From: Acanthaster planci
Lineage: Eukaryota > Echinodermata > Asteroidea > Valvatida > Acanthasteridae
Length of the DNA: 64,000 nucleotides
Assembly: GCF_001949145.1 (NCBI RefSeq)
Contig: NW_019091398.1
Span: 28,947-92,946 of the forward strand
Direction of reading: 5' to 3'
Shown here: positions 62,214-64,000 of the stretch, piece after piece
How positions within the stretch are numbered: the first letter of the stretch is position 1
Layout of the letters: each line of letters begins with the position of its first letter
Made by a program: the position numbers and the translations under genes
The notes under the pieces: generated by a model
Seen by the model: only the letters and a program-made list of their open reading frames with translations
Told to the model about the DNA's origin: nothing
Database searches by the model: none

Positions 62214-64000
62214 TTTGGCGTCACTTTAGCGGACTATCCAGTTGTTGAGTTCACTATCGGAGCCAAGACATCAGGCACAAAGTCCAGCAAGAAGGGCGCT
62301 GCGCGGGAAAAATGACCAGCTTGGACAGCCGACGTCTGCCCACTTCCTTCTGGTCTCTACCGAGGGCTTCGTGCTAGGTAGGGCGTTGGCTGCTAAAGAT
62401 GTACCCTATTCGTGCCCGGATATGAGCCGCTCGACAACAAAAAGGAGGGACGCAACTCTGGACCCTCTCGCCACCTTGTCACCTTTGTCCTCCACTGCAC
62501 TTACATAACGACCATTGAGTTTTGTTAATCAAGTATGCAACATGCGTCAGCGTGTAGTCTGCAGATTTCTATACAGCACTGTTAACAGTCAATCTGCTTT
62601 CTGGTCTGCTATCGTTCTTCAGGCATCCTTAGAGGGTTCAGCTCAAAAGACCTTTTGAATATGTGATTTCAGGAGTAGGTGTGCTGCGTCCTTATTCAAA
62701 GCATAATGTCAAGGAGTCGGACAGGGATGTCGCTCCATCCAGAATCAAGCTGAGTGACTTCAGCTTAATCGGTGTTTATTTTGTATCAATGTGATGAATT
62801 TCTCCTCCAAAGACAAGTTACTTATTTGCAACATTGTTATTCACACTGATGCACTTGTAGGTCTATATTCAAACGTCATTATTTAAAAAGGAAAAAAGAA
62901 ATCATAAACTGAATGAAAACAATATCATCTGCTTGGTAAGTTTTACCAAACTAAAGCCTTGAAGTCCAATGAAGAATGCGGACTTCTCCGACAGGAGGCA
63001 GCATCACGTTACCGTAAATAACGGGTATGAAAGTGACAGCTGCAGTCGCTCCTGATACCGAATGAATTCTCAATTATTATTCATACTGGGTATAATAAAT
63101 TCTTGTTTAAAACCGTTTAAAGAAGTACTTTTGAACCTTGAAATCATGTGGCTCAAGTTGCTCGGTCTTTGACATGACACGTTTGTCGTGGGCCGATCTT
63201 AGCAAGTGCACGCGACCAAAGTACGCGGTTGCAAACAGCCTCTCTCATTTTTGTCGTCAAATTTTAAATCCCATCGGTACAAACGTGTTTTACAACTTCT
63301 AGTTTATGTCTGTAGTCAAGTTTTTTGCACAGCCAACTAAATCGTTGCATTTTTCGTTAGTGTTTTTGTTCCATATGTTTTGTCTGATTTTATCTGTTCA
63401 AATAAATACGGAAGCATCCAAATCGAACGCAGTGTCATTTGTCTTCAGAGCTCAACTACAAAAAGCTTAAAATTTTAGGTTTTTATATTTCTGTTCATGC
63501 CAAGATACGAAATCTGAATGTAGATTGTGTCTTTCGGAGAAAACAGAAAAAACGAGGAGAACCCTCAGCCTGTGTTCGTAATGGATAAACCCTTGCACGT
63601 GTACATGTACATGCCAAACAATCGCTACATGTATATGGGGGGTCAATATCCGGGCTGACCTCGAAATAATTTCATGCGCTGTTCAGAACATGCGCACAAT
63701 AATTCAAAACCGCTGGCGACTATCACGCCCATGAAGAAATGCCACACATAGATGGAAAGAGCATGGGTAATCACCAACGGAGCCATTGGCAGTGATGGTA
63801 CATTAATCTCTCTTTCCCCATGAAGAAGCGGTCTATTCCTGCCTCCATGGCGCCGCCGACGAGGTCGTGGGGTCATCGCATGCTATGGCAGGCCTACACC
63901 TGCGTGGTGGCCAAATGGTCGTCCCTCCAACTATTGATACAATTAATTAAATTTAAAGTAATTTCTTTGTTTCCACAACTTCGCTCCACTGTTTTTAATG
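62214..64000. other. Upstream region of the HYR gene
   Basis: Should contain the promoter and 5' UTR of the HYR gene on the - strand. A weak TATAGAA (- strand, about 62570) is the only core-promoter-like string I see. A 77-codon open frame at 63643-63876 (-) has no recognisable family. Nothing else is supported. Confidence 0.4.

Noticed and set aside
62242-62508. 88-codon + strand open frame upstream of the HYR gene
   Set aside because: Lies opposite the probable 5' UTR/promoter of the HYR gene, low-complexity Ser/Leu-rich, no family recognised.
63643-63876. 77-codon - strand open frame beginning MTPRPRRRRHGG
   Set aside because: No family recognised, no splice context, and no neighbouring exon. 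Left as non-coding.

Overview
This window is nuclear DNA of an animal. It is AT-rich and intron-rich, with GT-AG introns and strings of acatgtacatg. The gene content (a giant hyalin-repeat cell-surface gene, classical adenosine deaminase, a Gmr1-type retrotransposon) points to an invertebrate deuterostome. An echinoderm is my best guess; hemichordate or lancelet cannot be excluded from sequence alone.

Layout. 1-2621 is intergenic sequence with repeats and no convincing gene. 2622-7203 (+) is a complete nine-exon adenosine deaminase gene (353 aa). 9910-62213 (-) is one giant gene with 69 coding exons and about 14.7 kb of coding sequence (about 4,906 aa). The two genes converge tail to tail, with candidate poly(A) signals at about 8.2 kb. 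62214-64000 lies upstream of the giant gene and holds no recognised gene.

The giant gene encodes, in order: a signal peptide; 53 HYR (hyalin repeat) domains; SEA; EGF; calcium-binding EGF; SEA; EGF; one transmembrane helix; and a roughly 240-residue cytoplasmic tail built partly from small phase-0 exons. Fifty-one HYR domains are each one phase 1-1 exon of 237-252 nt; two are split. The product looks like a very long, glycosylated cell-surface adhesion protein, with a mucin/IMPG-like SEA-EGF module next to the membrane and two RGD tripeptides. Domains 35-46 are four tandem copies of a three-exon block. One HYR exon (24293-24537) is out of frame by one base; every other exon fits.

Introns carry many mobile elements. 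They include a decayed LTR retrotransposon (51.4-56.7 kb) whose integrase remnant lies before its reverse-transcriptase remnant, a tRNA-derived SINE with an 18-bp target duplication, a near-perfect 176-bp hairpin MITE inside the ADA gene, a foldback element with perfect 24-bp ends and a 21-bp minisatellite, two further inverted-repeat elements, and a dispersed repeat pair.
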